DNA of 64,000 nt, taken from positions 1 through 64,000 of the forward strand of contig NZ_JAJAEO010000179.1 of assembly GCF_020447225.1 (NCBI RefSeq). The letters run 5' to 3'. The notes beneath the pieces are model-generated. The model did no database searches. It had not been told where the DNA came from and saw only the letters and a list, made by a program, of their open reading frames with translations. Positions 56,855 to 64,000 of the stretch are shown one piece after another. Each line of letters opens with the position of its first letter. Within the stretch, counting starts at the first letter, position 1. The position numbers and the translations under genes were made by a program. The DNA is from Methylophaga pinxianii (GTDB lineage: Bacteria; Pseudomonadota; Gammaproteobacteria; Nitrosococcales; Methylophagaceae).

Positions 56855-57015
56855 CGATTGTGCTTGCAAGTACGACAGATATTTGTTTTCAAGTTCGATG
56901 TTTCCGCTTTAATGTTAGATCCAAAGAGTACTCGTCCTGTTTTCAAAATACCCGCTCCACTTACAGCATACCCGCCCATATTGGGCATTTTAGATTTACA
57001 AAAATAGGATGATTT

Positions 57016-57219
57016 ATGTCTTCAACTGGAACAGTTAAATGGTTTAACGAAGCTAAAGGCTTTGGTTTTATCGAACAAGAAAACGGCCCTGACGTTTTCG
57101 CACATTTCCGTCAAATCCAAGGTGACGGTTTCAAAACATTGACTGAAGGCCAACGTGTAACATTTGATGTTACTCAAGGTCAAAAAGGTCCACAAGCTGA
57201 AAACATCGTTCCTGCATAA
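57016..57219 (+). CDS. cspA: cold-shock-like protein, CspA family
   Basis: A single-stranded nucleic-acid chaperone of 67 aa. The start [19 protein letters not shown] holds RNP1 (KGFGFI); RNP2 reads VFAHF instead of the common VFVHF, a frequent variant. The full CSD barrel is present, with a normal C-terminus ([10 protein letters not shown]). A long leader upstream and a hairpin terminator downstream are as expected for cspA-type genes. Confidence 0.95.
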   Translation: MSSTGTVKWFNEAKGFGFIEQENGPDVFAHFRQIQGDGFKTLTEGQRVTFDVTQGQKGPQAENIVPA

Positions 57220-57240
57220 TTGCTACGATAACAGTTTGTT

Positions 57241-57284
57241 TTCACCTTCGGGTGAATCGAAAAGCCCCGTTCTTCGGGGCTTTT
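57241..57284 (+). terminator. rho-independent terminator of the cold-shock gene
   Basis: A small TTCACC-TTCG-GGTGAA hairpin (57241-57256) directly precedes the true terminator: 10-bp stem AAAAGCCCCG/CGGGGCTTTT at 57260-57284, followed by T8. Confidence 0.92.
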
Positions 57285-57608
57285 TTTTGGTCCTGATTAC
57301 TCCTTTTAAAAAAATATCCATTTAATACTCACATCTCAATTAGAGCGTTTTTCTACTACTCTTAAAAATTTCATTTGCGTTAATGTATCCTTCTTGCTTG
57401 CCCATAACCTATATGCTCAGCATATTATCCACCTGTCTGGAGGGTGTGTTGTTTTGGGATCTCTAGCTCGACAATTTATATTGAGAGTGAAGGTCAGACC
57501 GATGTCTTCTTATATTCTGAATGAACACAAATTATCAAGCCTGAGTAGAAATAGTTGATAGTGTTGTGATGCTCGCTTACATTGGCACTCTTTAATGAAA
57601 CCTTCGGT
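57285..57608. other. 324-bp intergenic region before the MscS gene
   Basis: Holds the promoter of the mechanosensitive-channel gene. I see an ATATGC-TCA-GCATAT inverted repeat at about 57411 but no gene with a credible ribosome site and no known RNA. Confidence 0.35.
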
Positions 57609-58931
57609 ATGAAAATGGATATCCAGCAAATTGAAACCCTCTTCTTTCAATCACTGAACATTGCCATGGATTGGGCGAGCAGCCCCAAGTTTTATTCTCA
57701 AATTGGCCTGATTGTTTTAGCTGGATTATTAGCTTATTCAATCGCCAGCTTTTTGAAAAATCGTTCGCCATTATTACGGCAAATTCCGGTCAGTGGTCCG
57801 CTACTCAAATTCCGTAATAGCATCTATCGTAGCCGAGACCTCATTTTTCCATTAATGATCATTCTGGCATTTTCCATAGCTGCTGATATCAGCCATTTAT
57901 GGATCGGTCAAAGCTGGTTAATTCAAGTCTGCATGAGTTGGGCGGTGATCTTCATGCTGTATAAGCTGATAGATCGCATTATCCATAAAACATTATTCAA
58001 AAAACTCGCTTTATGGGTGATTTTGCCCATCGCTATTTTGCAACTATTCGGTTGGCTGGATGCGGTTATCGCTTATCTTGAATCCATGTCATTCCAGGTA
58101 GGCAATATCAGTGTTTCTGCCTATGGAATTATCAGAGTACTGATATTCGGCTCGATTTTATTCTGGTTAGGGCGTATTTCCAGCAATGCTGGACAACAAA
58201 TTATTCGCAGTCAGGAAGATTTGGATATTGGTACTCGAGAAGTATTTGCCAAACTATTCCAGATCGCGCTGTTTTTTATTGTGTTCATTCTGCTATTGCA
58301 GATCATGGGGATTAACCTTACCGCTCTCGCTGTATTTGGTGGTGCACTGGGTGTGGGTTTGGGGTTTGGGTTGCAGTCAATCGCCTCAAACTTTATCTCC
58401 GGCATCATCCTGTTGCTTGAACGCTCATTAAGCGTGGGTGATTACATTGAGATGGAGGATGGGCGAAAAGGAATTATCCGCGAGCTAAATATGCGCTCGA
58501 CCACATTGGAAACCTTTGATGGCAAAGATATCATGGTGCCCAATGAACAATTCATCACCACCAGCTTTACCAACTGGACCCACAAAAACCTCAAACAACG
58601 TTATTCGCTGGAGTTTCAGGTCGCTTATAAAACAGATCTGCATTTCCTGTTTGATTTACTACGTCAAGTGGTTGCCAGTCATCCCAGCGTGATCAGTGGT
58701 GATGATGTACCAATTGAAGAACGCCCTGATGCTGAAATTGCTGGTTTTGGTGATTCCGGTGTTGATATCCTGATTGAGTTCTGGATGGAAGGCATTGATG
58801 ATGGAGTAAATCGCGTCGGTGCAGACCTGCTGCTAATGATTTGGGATGCCTTAAAACAACATGAGATTGAAATTCCATTCCCACAACGCGAAGTCAAAAT
58901 ACTGAATGCCAACGGTGAGGCCATTCGTTGA
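57609..58931 (+). CDS. mechanosensitive ion channel, MscS family
   Basis: About 440 aa. Hydrophobic spans at about 30-48, 75-95, 103-123, 130-155, 165-185, 215-237 and 240-265; the last pair carries the pore helix ITALAVFGGALGVGLGFGLQSIASNFISGIILL, shared by all MscS channels. Beta domain SLSVGDYIEMEDGRKGIIRELNMRSTTLETFDGKDIMVPNEQF and a C-terminal alpha/beta part follow. Extra N-terminal spans make it larger than E. coli MscS (286 aa) and nearer to MscM/YbdG types. The start is the first ATG; the frame is open from a TTG at 57582. Vents solutes upon hypo-osmotic shock. Confidence 0.92.
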   Translation: MKMDIQQIETLFFQSLNIAMDWASSPKFYSQIGLIVLAGLLAYSIASFLKNRSPLLRQIPVSGPLLKFRNSIYRSRDLIFPLMIILAFSIAADISHLWIGQSWLIQVCMSWAVIFMLYKLIDRIIHKTLFKKLALWVILPIAILQLFGWLDAVIAYLESMSFQVGNISVSAYGIIRVLIFGSILFWLGRISSNAGQQIIRSQEDLDIGTREVFAKLFQIALFFIVFILLLQIMGINLTALAVFGGALGVGLGFGLQSIASNFISGIILLLERSLSVGDYIEMEDGRKGIIRELNMRSTTLETFDGKDIMVPNEQFITTSFTNWTHKNLKQRYSLEFQVAYKTDLHFLFDLLRQVVASHPSVISGDDVPIEERPDAEIAGFGDSGVDILIEFWMEGIDDGVNRVGADLLLMIWDALKQHEIEIPFPQREVKILNANGEAIR

Positions 58932-59045
58932 TTCAGGAAAATCCTGAGTGGCATCAAGCTGAATGCTGAGGGATTAAGTTTGTTGTCGGCGTATGATTTG
59001 AACCGTAGCAAAAATTTATTGCTTAACAAATTTGGAGAAATCGAC

Positions 59046-59117
59046 ATGTGGACTAAACCAGAATATTCAGATATGCGTTTCGGCTTTGAAGTAACAATGT
59101 ACATCTGCAATCGTTAA
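59046..59117 (+). CDS. pqqA: PQQ precursor peptide PqqA
   Basis: A 23-codon gene, too short for gene callers with usual length cut-offs. It encodes [23 protein letters not shown]. The E-V-T-x-Y core contains the Glu and Tyr (E15 and Y19) from which PQQ is built, and MW.KP...D.R.G.EVT.Y is the family pattern. A GGAG ribosome site sits 8 bases before the ATG and a strong terminator follows 23 bases after the stop. PQQ is the cofactor of periplasmic methanol dehydrogenase. No pqqB-E genes lie nearby, so this is either an orphan or one of several pqqA copies. Confidence 0.92.
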   Translation: MWTKPEYSDMRFGFEVTMYICNR

Positions 59118-59140
59118 TTTGCAGCAAAGCGAAAATCACA

Positions 59141-59169
59141 AAAAAGCCCCGATACTTTCGGGGCTTTTT
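59141..59169 (+). terminator. rho-independent terminator of pqqA
   Basis: A 12-bp stem (AAAAAGCCCCGA with TCGGGGCTTTTT), a 5-base loop and a T8 tract, 23 bases after the pqqA stop. Confirms an independent pqqA transcript. Confidence 0.93.
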
Positions 59170-59218
59170 TTTGTCTGTTATGAACACCGCAAATAACGCA
59201 GGAAGAGGGAGATAAGCC

Positions 59219-59794
59219 ATGCGCCAGCATACTGATTTATCTCATCAGATCGTCGACAGGGCTGTTACTCTGGCGTCTCATAGTTCATGGGAAACTCTGC
59301 GCTTACAGGACATTGCTGCGGATCTGCACATTTCCTTAATCGACATTTATCACTATTTTGCAGAAAAAGAAGCTATCAGTGATGCCTGGTTTGATCGGGC
59401 AGACCAGCATATGTTAAACGCCATGCAGTCAGAAGAATTTTTAATGTTTCATAATCGGGATAAATTTCAGCACCTGATGTTGGCATGGCTGGAATCACTT
59501 GCCGCCAACCGGAAAGTCACTCGTCAGATGATATTAAGCAAACTGGAACCCGGCCATTTGCATATTCAAATACCGGCATTGCTACGAATCAGTCGAACCG
59601 TTCAGTGGCTACGTGAAGCCGCATATCAAAATTCAACACTGCCATATAGAGCATTTGATGAGGCCGTTGTCACCGGCATCTATTTAGTTACTTTTTGCTG
59701 TTGGCTAACAGATGACAGCTCACGATATCAACGGACAAAACGTTGTCTTGAAAAACAATTAAGACTGGCAAGCATATTGGGATTTATCAAATAA
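59219..59794 (+). CDS. TetR-family transcriptional regulator
   Basis: 191 aa. N-terminal HTH: LRLQDIAADLHISLIDIYHYFAEKEAISDAWF is the typical TetR recognition region. The C-terminal ligand part is degenerate and unrecognised. The gene follows the pqqA terminator by about 50 bases with an AGAGGGAGATAAGCC ribosome region, so it is a separate transcript; an effect on pqqA is possible but not shown. Convergent with the membrane protein gene next to it. Confidence 0.88.
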   Translation: MRQHTDLSHQIVDRAVTLASHSSWETLRLQDIAADLHISLIDIYHYFAEKEAISDAWFDRADQHMLNAMQSEEFLMFHNRDKFQHLMLAWLESLAANRKVTRQMILSKLEPGHLHIQIPALLRISRTVQWLREAAYQNSTLPYRAFDEAVVTGIYLVTFCCWLTDDSSRYQRTKRCLEKQLRLASILGFIK

Positions 59795-59800
59795 CACTTT

Positions 59801-60598
59801 CTATTGTCTGGTAATTTTGCCTATCAAACGCCAGGCAACAAATAAGAAGCCAATCGGCAAGATCAGCATAATCAACACAAATTCAGCCAGTAAATAAATC
59901 GCTGCATTAATACCCTGCTCGGCTTTTTGTTGGATAGTCTGTAAACGGGTTTTGATATCCAGATTCTCTTTTAAACCCTGATACCAGCGACTTTGAGATT
60001 CATCACCATTAGGTTGAATTGCAGCCACTTCTTGCTGTGTGGCCTGCAAGACCGTAATAGCCTCTTGTCTGTCATGGTCCAACCAGAGTTGTAATTGATT
60101 TGATGCGAGAATGGTGACAGGAATGGCCAATCGTAACAGCGTGAGTATTAACACCATATTGAAGAGCCTTGACGACCAGCGATCAGGGAGTTTTTGCCAT
60201 AACATTAACAGCAACACAATAACGGCAAAACCCGCCAATCCCCAGCGAACTAAAGCAATATCGCCCATCGATAACAAGATTTTCTGAATACCGAGTGAGG
60301 CTGAAGCCATTAACAGCACACCGGAAAATTGTTCAATCAAATCATTCAATGGATCTAAAATCTGACCCGGTGTTAAGGTTAATCCGACCCCCATTGGCTC
60401 GATAGATAATTCAGTTCCCTGTGCCACTGAAATAACGGCATTTAATCCCCTGGCTAATGCATACACCGTCAGGGTAACCTTCAACATCTGGCTTAATTGC
60501 GTTCCCGCACTGGATTCGAAAGGGAGTAATGCTAACCCCACACTAACCAGCAACAACACAACAGCAGCAACCTGACTGCGATGATAATTCATTTTCAA
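59801..60598 (-). CDS. membrane protein, 265 aa
   Basis: Hydrophobic spans at about 9-27, 36-60, 90-115, 118-140, 145-165 and 232-258, with an acidic, Gln-rich extracytoplasmic or cytoplasmic loop (about 170-230). No signature is recognised. It converges with the TetR gene (6 bases apart). A gap of 89 bases follows upstream to the next membrane protein gene, so the two may form a unit. Confidence 0.7.
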   Translation of the reverse strand: MKMNYHRSQVAAVVLLLVSVGLALLPFESSAGTQLSQMLKVTLTVYALARGLNAVISVAQGTELSIEPMGVGLTLTPGQILDPLNDLIEQFSGVLLMASASLGIQKILLSMGDIALVRWGLAGFAVIVLLLMLWQKLPDRWSSRLFNMVLILTLLRLAIPVTILASNQLQLWLDHDRQEAITVLQATQQEVAAIQPNGDESQSRWYQGLKENLDIKTRLQTIQQKAEQGINAAIYLLAEFVLIMLILPIGFLFVAWRLIGKITRQ

Positions 60599-60687
60599 GC
60601 TTTACCCTCCGTCAGGACATTATTCTTAAAAACCTATGGTATCGATTGAGAAAATGAGCACTTATTGGTGGCCAACAAGTTAAATTG

Positions 60688-60999
60688 TTAATCATAAGGC
60701 TCATAATCTTTATCAGATTTGTCATCCCGCACCGCAGGATGCTTGGAATCATGAATGCCAAGAAGATAGAAGACCAGCAAGATCAAATAAAAAAATAACA
60801 ATCCATCTTCAGATACGATGCTGAATAGTGCCCAGACAGGCACAATATAAAACACCAGATTCAGTAATATCGTCAGTGCTTTTCCTAAACGGCGTTTACC
60901 GAGATCATATAAATATCCGGTAAATAAGCCTGTCATATACCCCCCGACAATCGCCAGAATAAGCAGTAAAATCACACCAATCGTTGAAAACTTATCCAT
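60688..60999 (-). CDS. small membrane protein, 103 aa
   Basis: Three to four spans: about 4-28, 40-62 and 64-84, with a charged tail (HDSKHPAVRDDKSDKDYEPYD). No family is recognised. It precedes the 265-aa membrane protein gene on the same strand. Confidence 0.65.
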   Translation of the reverse strand: MDKFSTIGVILLLILAIVGGYMTGLFTGYLYDLGKRRLGKALTILLNLVFYIVPVWALFSIVSEDGLLFFYLILLVFYLLGIHDSKHPAVRDDKSDKDYEPYD

Positions 61000-61148
61000 G
61001 ATTCTCCTCGTCTGGTTAGGTCGATTAAAGATAATGAACGGTTATGGCTGTTTTGTCATGGCATTAACACAAGTCGTCATTAAGGGTTGGTATTTCATAT
61101 TAAAAACAGGCATATTGGTCGCATACAAAAAGGTATCGGGATTAGCCA

Positions 61149-61514
61149 ATGAGACAACAGATTTTGCTATTCAGTCTGCTCACATTATTGGGATGTAGTG
61201 AACAAACCGACAAAGTTGAGCAAGATTCAATCGATCCCATTTTACAGTTAACCCAATGGTGTTTTGAAAACTGGAAAGAACAGCAGTGGACCATGGGAGA
61301 GACGAATCTGCCAGCAATAGAGAACCTGGCTTTTAGCGAAGGCATTCGTAAAATCTGTCGGGCTCGCGCTGAACTCTATGCCGAAGGTTATGATATTTAT
61401 CCGTTTATCACCGATACTATGCAACGAGAAGTGTATGCCTTGGTATTTTCGGCAAATGTTGAAGACATCAAATCACATCTGAAACAGCACTTACCCAAGC
61501 TACAGCGTATTTAA
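61149..61514 (+). CDS. small lipoprotein, 121 aa
   Basis: Signal peptide with lipobox LLG-C (residues 13-16). The mature part is about 105 aa, with two further cysteines (TQWCFENWKEQQW, IRKICRARAEL) that could form a disulfide. Trp-rich near the start. The stop is directly adjacent to the stop of the permease gene on the opposite strand. No family is recognised. Confidence 0.65.
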   Translation: MRQQILLFSLLTLLGCSEQTDKVEQDSIDPILQLTQWCFENWKEQQWTMGETNLPAIENLAFSEGIRKICRARAELYAEGYDIYPFITDTMQREVYALVFSANVEDIKSHLKQHLPKLQRI

Positions 61515-62753
61515 TTATAAGTTTAGCTGTTGATGCAATCCCTGCCGATAGGCAGCAATTGCTGGAATCAACGCCACAACAAAACTGGCTAGCAATACAA
61601 TAGGTAACATAAACATAAATTCATTTAAGATTGAGAGTCGGGTCAGCAGAACACCGTATTCCTGCAACAACCAATCTTTCAGGCCATACATACTTAATTG
61701 TAAGCTGATAAAGGCAGCGACGGCTGCGACAAAGCTAATCAGAAGTGCTTCAATTTGCAGTAAAGCAAACAAAAATCCCGGACGATATCCTAAAGCCCGC
61801 AGCACAGATAACTCATGGCGACGCTCACGCATGGAAACCAACAACATATTCGCCATACCAATTAACGCCCCTAACAATACCAAAGAAGCAATCAGCAATA
61901 AGATCTGCTCCACACTGCTCAACATCGACCATAATGACATTAATGTGGCACCGGGTAGTATGGCTTGCAGTGGTTCCTGTGGATATTCATTGATTTGCCG
62001 TTGCAGATTAAAGGTCTGAATCCTCGAGTTCAGCCCTAACATAAAGGCTGTAATAGCCTCTGGCTGTAAATTTTCAAGGTCTGGCTTCGCTGCTCCCGGA
62101 ATTTTTACTCCACCCTGCCAGTTGGCATGAATGGCTTCAATGCCTTGCAGACTGACATAGACAGATTGATCAACGGGTGTGCCTGTAGGCGCCAGAATAC
62201 CAGTAATATTGAACGGTTTATCATCATGTTGACTAAAGCTGGTGCTGGCAATCCCATGTGAAAGGATTACCGCATCCCCGACTTGATAACCCAGTTGTCT
62301 GGCAACCTCAGAACCTACCACTGCATCAAAAGCCGTACCGAACGTATTGCCATGCTGGAATTGCAACGACTGTTTATTGCCAAAACGAAAAAACTCAAAA
62401 AAGTCAGTGCTGGTACCAACCACCCGGTATCCTTGATGCGAATCACCTAAAGAAATTGGAATGGTCCAGGCTACAGCAGGCCGGGAAGCAATTTCCTGAT
62501 AACTCTGCCAGGAAATATTATTGGTTGGTACGCCAATATGAAATACAGAATACAGTAATAGATTGACTTGACCGGTGCGTGCACCGACTATCAAATCTAC
62601 CTCCGACACAGTTTTGGTAAAGCTATCCTTGGCCTGATAACGGATGGTTTCAACACTGAGTAACACAAAAATACTGACGGTCATCATCAGTACCGTCAAC
62701 AGTACACTGACCCGTCTCGCCATTAAACTTTTCCAGGCCAGTTTAAACAGCAT
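61515..62753 (-). CDS. ABC transporter permease, FtsX/LolC type, of a Zur-linked locus
   Basis: 412 aa with an N-terminal span (about 17-38), a large periplasmic domain (about 40-275) and three C-terminal spans with the FtsX signature SMRERRHELSVLRALGYRPGFLF. It overlaps its ATPase gene by 11 bases. This pair, together with a divergent DUF3299 gene, corresponds to the zinc-starvation locus of gammaproteobacteria (COG0577-COG1136-COG3495; PA4063-PA4066 in Pseudomonas aeruginosa is the known example). Substrate probably related to zinc or metallophore handling (inferred). Confidence 0.88.
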   Translation of the reverse strand: MLFKLAWKSLMARRVSVLLTVLMMTVSIFVLLSVETIRYQAKDSFTKTVSEVDLIVGARTGQVNLLLYSVFHIGVPTNNISWQSYQEIASRPAVAWTIPISLGDSHQGYRVVGTSTDFFEFFRFGNKQSLQFQHGNTFGTAFDAVVGSEVARQLGYQVGDAVILSHGIASTSFSQHDDKPFNITGILAPTGTPVDQSVYVSLQGIEAIHANWQGGVKIPGAAKPDLENLQPEAITAFMLGLNSRIQTFNLQRQINEYPQEPLQAILPGATLMSLWSMLSSVEQILLLIASLVLLGALIGMANMLLVSMRERRHELSVLRALGYRPGFLFALLQIEALLISFVAAVAAFISLQLSMYGLKDWLLQEYGVLLTRLSILNEFMFMLPIVLLASFVVALIPAIAAYRQGLHQQLNL

Positions 62754-63438
62754 AAGGCTCTCCTGCGATCACAAATGACTGAATATCGAGTTGGCTGGAA
62801 AAGTGCTGGGACAGACCTCGATCATGACTGACAAAAACCAGCGTAGTTTGAGCTGCCTTTACCTGTGACAGTAATAAGTCAATAAAACTGTCACGCGCAT
62901 CGCTGTCCAGGGCAGATGTAGGTTCATCAACAATTAATAATGCTGGCTGATTAATCAGAGCACGAACAATTGCCACGCGTTGCTGTTGTCCAACACTCAA
63001 TTGCGATGCCGGTCGTTCCAATAATCTGCCCTCCAGCTGCAACGCATCCATTAATTCCAGCGAGCGCTGCTGCAGTTGCTGTTTATCATGTTGCGAAAAG
63101 TGACTGGCTAATTTGATATTGTCCCCCACCGATAAATAAGGGATCAGATTAAACCGCTGAAAGACCATGCCAATATGCTGTGCCCGGTAAGCATCACGCT
63201 TGCGATGGCTAAGTTGATTGAGAATAACGCCGTCAAGCATGATTGTGCCCTGCTGAGGTAATAAAATTCCCGCCAGTAAATTTAACAGTGTCGATTTACC
63301 TGAGCCAGATGGGCCATAGACAAATACCGTTTCGGCTTTTTCTACCTGCCAGTGAGCTATTTGCAGCAAGGCTTTGTCTGAGTCTGATTGATAGCGAAAT
63401 TGACAATTATCAATTTGAATTGCGAGCTGGTTATTCAT
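62743..63438 (-). CDS. ABC transporter ATP-binding protein of a Zur-linked locus
   Basis: 231 aa with Walker A GPSGSGKST, signature LSVGQQQRVAIVRAL (a slight LSGGQ variant), Walker B LLIVDEPTSALD and H-loop VFVSHDR. The start overlaps nothing upstream and lies 46 bases below the Zur-like palindrome. Together with the permease it forms an exporter of LolD/MacB class. Confidence 0.92.
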   Translation of the reverse strand: MNNQLAIQIDNCQFRYQSDSDKALLQIAHWQVEKAETVFVYGPSGSGKSTLLNLLAGILLPQQGTIMLDGVILNQLSHRKRDAYRAQHIGMVFQRFNLIPYLSVGDNIKLASHFSQHDKQQLQQRSLELMDALQLEGRLLERPASQLSVGQQQRVAIVRALINQPALLIVDEPTSALDSDARDSFIDLLLSQVKAAQTTLVFVSHDRGLSQHFSSQLDIQSFVIAGEPYAV

Positions 63439-63484
63439 ACATTTACCGGATTGAATAATGGATTATTATGGTCAACAACATAAT

Positions 63485-63499
63485 TGTTATAACATAACA
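63485..63499. promoter_or_regulatory. Zur-box-like palindrome between divergent zinc-related genes
   Basis: TGTTAT-AAC-ATAACA is a perfect 6-bp inverted repeat that differs at one position from the gammaproteobacterial Zur consensus TGTTATA-W-TATAACA, and the flank ATTTTC also agrees. It lies 47 bases before the ATPase ATG and 35 bases before the DUF3299 ATG, ideally placed to repress both in zinc-replete cells. Confidence 0.75.
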
Positions 63500-63533
63500 T
63501 TTTCGCTCGAAATTTAATTTCCTCGGAGTCTTA

Positions 63534-64000
63534 ATGACCATACCAATATCTGCAAAGTTTTGGCTTTTTCTCGCGATAATTGGCGCTTTATTCTGGGCGC
63601 AACCTATGTACGCTGACGATAAATACGAATTGGTGGAGTGGGTCGACTTAATGCCTGATGATGATCTGGAAGCCCTGATGAATCCACCTGAGTATCTGGA
63701 TGAGATTGAAGATGGTTCCATGGAAGACCAAATCAGCAGTCAATTGCTAGGAGCCCTGGAAAATTCTGCCGATGACCGTTATCAACAGGCATTAACTTCT
63801 GCCAAGGTTAAACCTGAATATGATCAACGCCCTATCCGCCTGCCAGGTTTTATCGTGCCGGTCGAAATGAACGAACAACAACTTGTTACTGAATTCTTCC
63901 TGGTTCCCTTTTTTGGAGCCTGTATCCATTATCCCCCGCCGCCACCCAACCAAATTATTTATGTCACTTCCCCCCAGGGTGTTGCTCAGCAGAATCTTTA
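63534..64000 (+). CDS. DUF3299 protein (partial, runs past window)
   Basis: Starts at the ATG at 63534 (GGAG 7 bases upstream) and stays open to the window end (155 codons). The signal peptide is MTIPISAKFWLFLAIIGALFWAQPMYA/DD. The mature part, KYELVEWVDLMPDDDLEALMNPP, RPIRLPGFIVPVEMNEQQLVTEFFLVPFFGACIHYPPPPPNQIIYV, is a clear DUF3299 (COG3495), a periplasmic protein found with Zur-regulated zinc genes. The CIHYPPPPPNQ segment is the family signature. Function not yet known. Confidence 0.88.
   Translation, partial: MTIPISAKFWLFLAIIGALFWAQPMYADDKYELVEWVDLMPDDDLEALMNPPEYLDEIEDGSMEDQISSQLLGALENSADDRYQQALTSAKVKPEYDQRPIRLPGFIVPVEMNEQQLVTEFFLVPFFGACIHYPPPPPNQIIYVTSPQGVAQQNL

Noticed and set aside
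60998..61198. 66-codon plus-strand frame overlapping a lipoprotein start
   Set aside because: No ribosome site; overlaps the better supported lipoprotein gene in another frame.
63443..63721. 92-codon minus-strand frame opposite the DUF3299 gene
   Set aside because: DUF3299 on the plus strand has signal peptide, motif and ribosome site; the minus frame has none.
1..64000. tRNA, rRNA, CRISPR arrays, insertion sequences, prophage
   Set aside because: None could be recognised by eye: no cloverleaf-like segments with CCA ends, no regularly spaced repeats, no transposase DDE or integrase motifs.

Overview
The window looks like chromosomal DNA of a moderately AT-rich gammaproteobacterial methylotroph, most probably Methylophaga or a close relative; this is inference from gene content, not a database match. 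The signs are a formaldehyde-activating-enzyme (Fae) homologue, an unlisted 23-codon pqqA gene (PQQ precursor peptide), a fused SoxYZ-like carrier beside a SoxC-type sulfite dehydrogenase and cytochrome c, 6-phosphogluconate dehydrogenase, class II fumarase and malic enzyme. No tRNA, rRNA, CRISPR array, insertion sequence or prophage was recognised. The gene order is compact, with many overlapping starts and stops and several clear rho-independent terminators.

Layout. 1-6.3 kb (minus): a tightly coupled envelope operon. It runs from a Ser/Asn/Gly-rich secreted protein through a lipoprotein, a coiled-coil/PEGA membrane protein, a PEGA + FGE-sulfatase-fold membrane protein and a 46-residue membrane protein to a MotA/TolQ/ExbB proton-channel protein, and then to the first codons of what may be an ExbD/TolR-like partner. 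6.6-8.7 kb: dienelactone hydrolase, SDR and an unknown gene. 8.8-14.1 kb: trkH-trkA potassium uptake, divergent from a KdpD-like kinase (lacking the KdpD N-terminal region) and a KdpE-like regulator. 14.2-20 kb: gnd, small proteins, PBP4-type carboxypeptidase, Fae-like protein and a YpfJ-type metallopeptidase. 20-24 kb: small stress-like genes (DUF2383 ferritin-like, hemerythrin, acidic secreted proteins, small Cys-rich proteins). 24.4-27.8 kb: a periplasmic substrate-binding lipoprotein coupled to a hybrid histidine kinase with no transporter nearby. 28-31 kb: DUF1232, fumC, DUF2789, a new 57-aa gene and mtgA. 31-35 kb: YbbP/YbbA exporter with TesA-type esterase. 35-38 kb: SoxC/cytochrome divergent from SoxYZ. 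38.8-43.8 kb: YhiI-RbbA-YhhJ-type ABC-2 exporter. 44-50 kb: malic enzyme, TonB-dependent siderophore receptor with a Fur-like box, cupin, FMN reductase and an HTH protein with a Lys-rich tail. 50.8-57.2 kb: HDOD, chemoreceptor, DUF3080-like lipoprotein, GAF-GGDEF cyclase, acyltransferase and cold-shock protein. 57.6-61.5 kb: MscS channel, pqqA, TetR regulator and membrane proteins. 61.5-64 kb: an ABC ATPase/permease pair divergent from a truncated DUF3299 gene, with a near-consensus Zur box between them.

Working together: several modules serve envelope energetics and export (the Tol/Exb-like operon, three ABC exporters, PBP4 and MtgA). Others serve ion and metal homeostasis (Trk with a Kdp-like two-component system, MscS, a siderophore receptor, a Zur-type zinc locus) or C1 and sulfur oxidation in the periplasm (PqqA, Fae-like, SoxYZ/SoxC).
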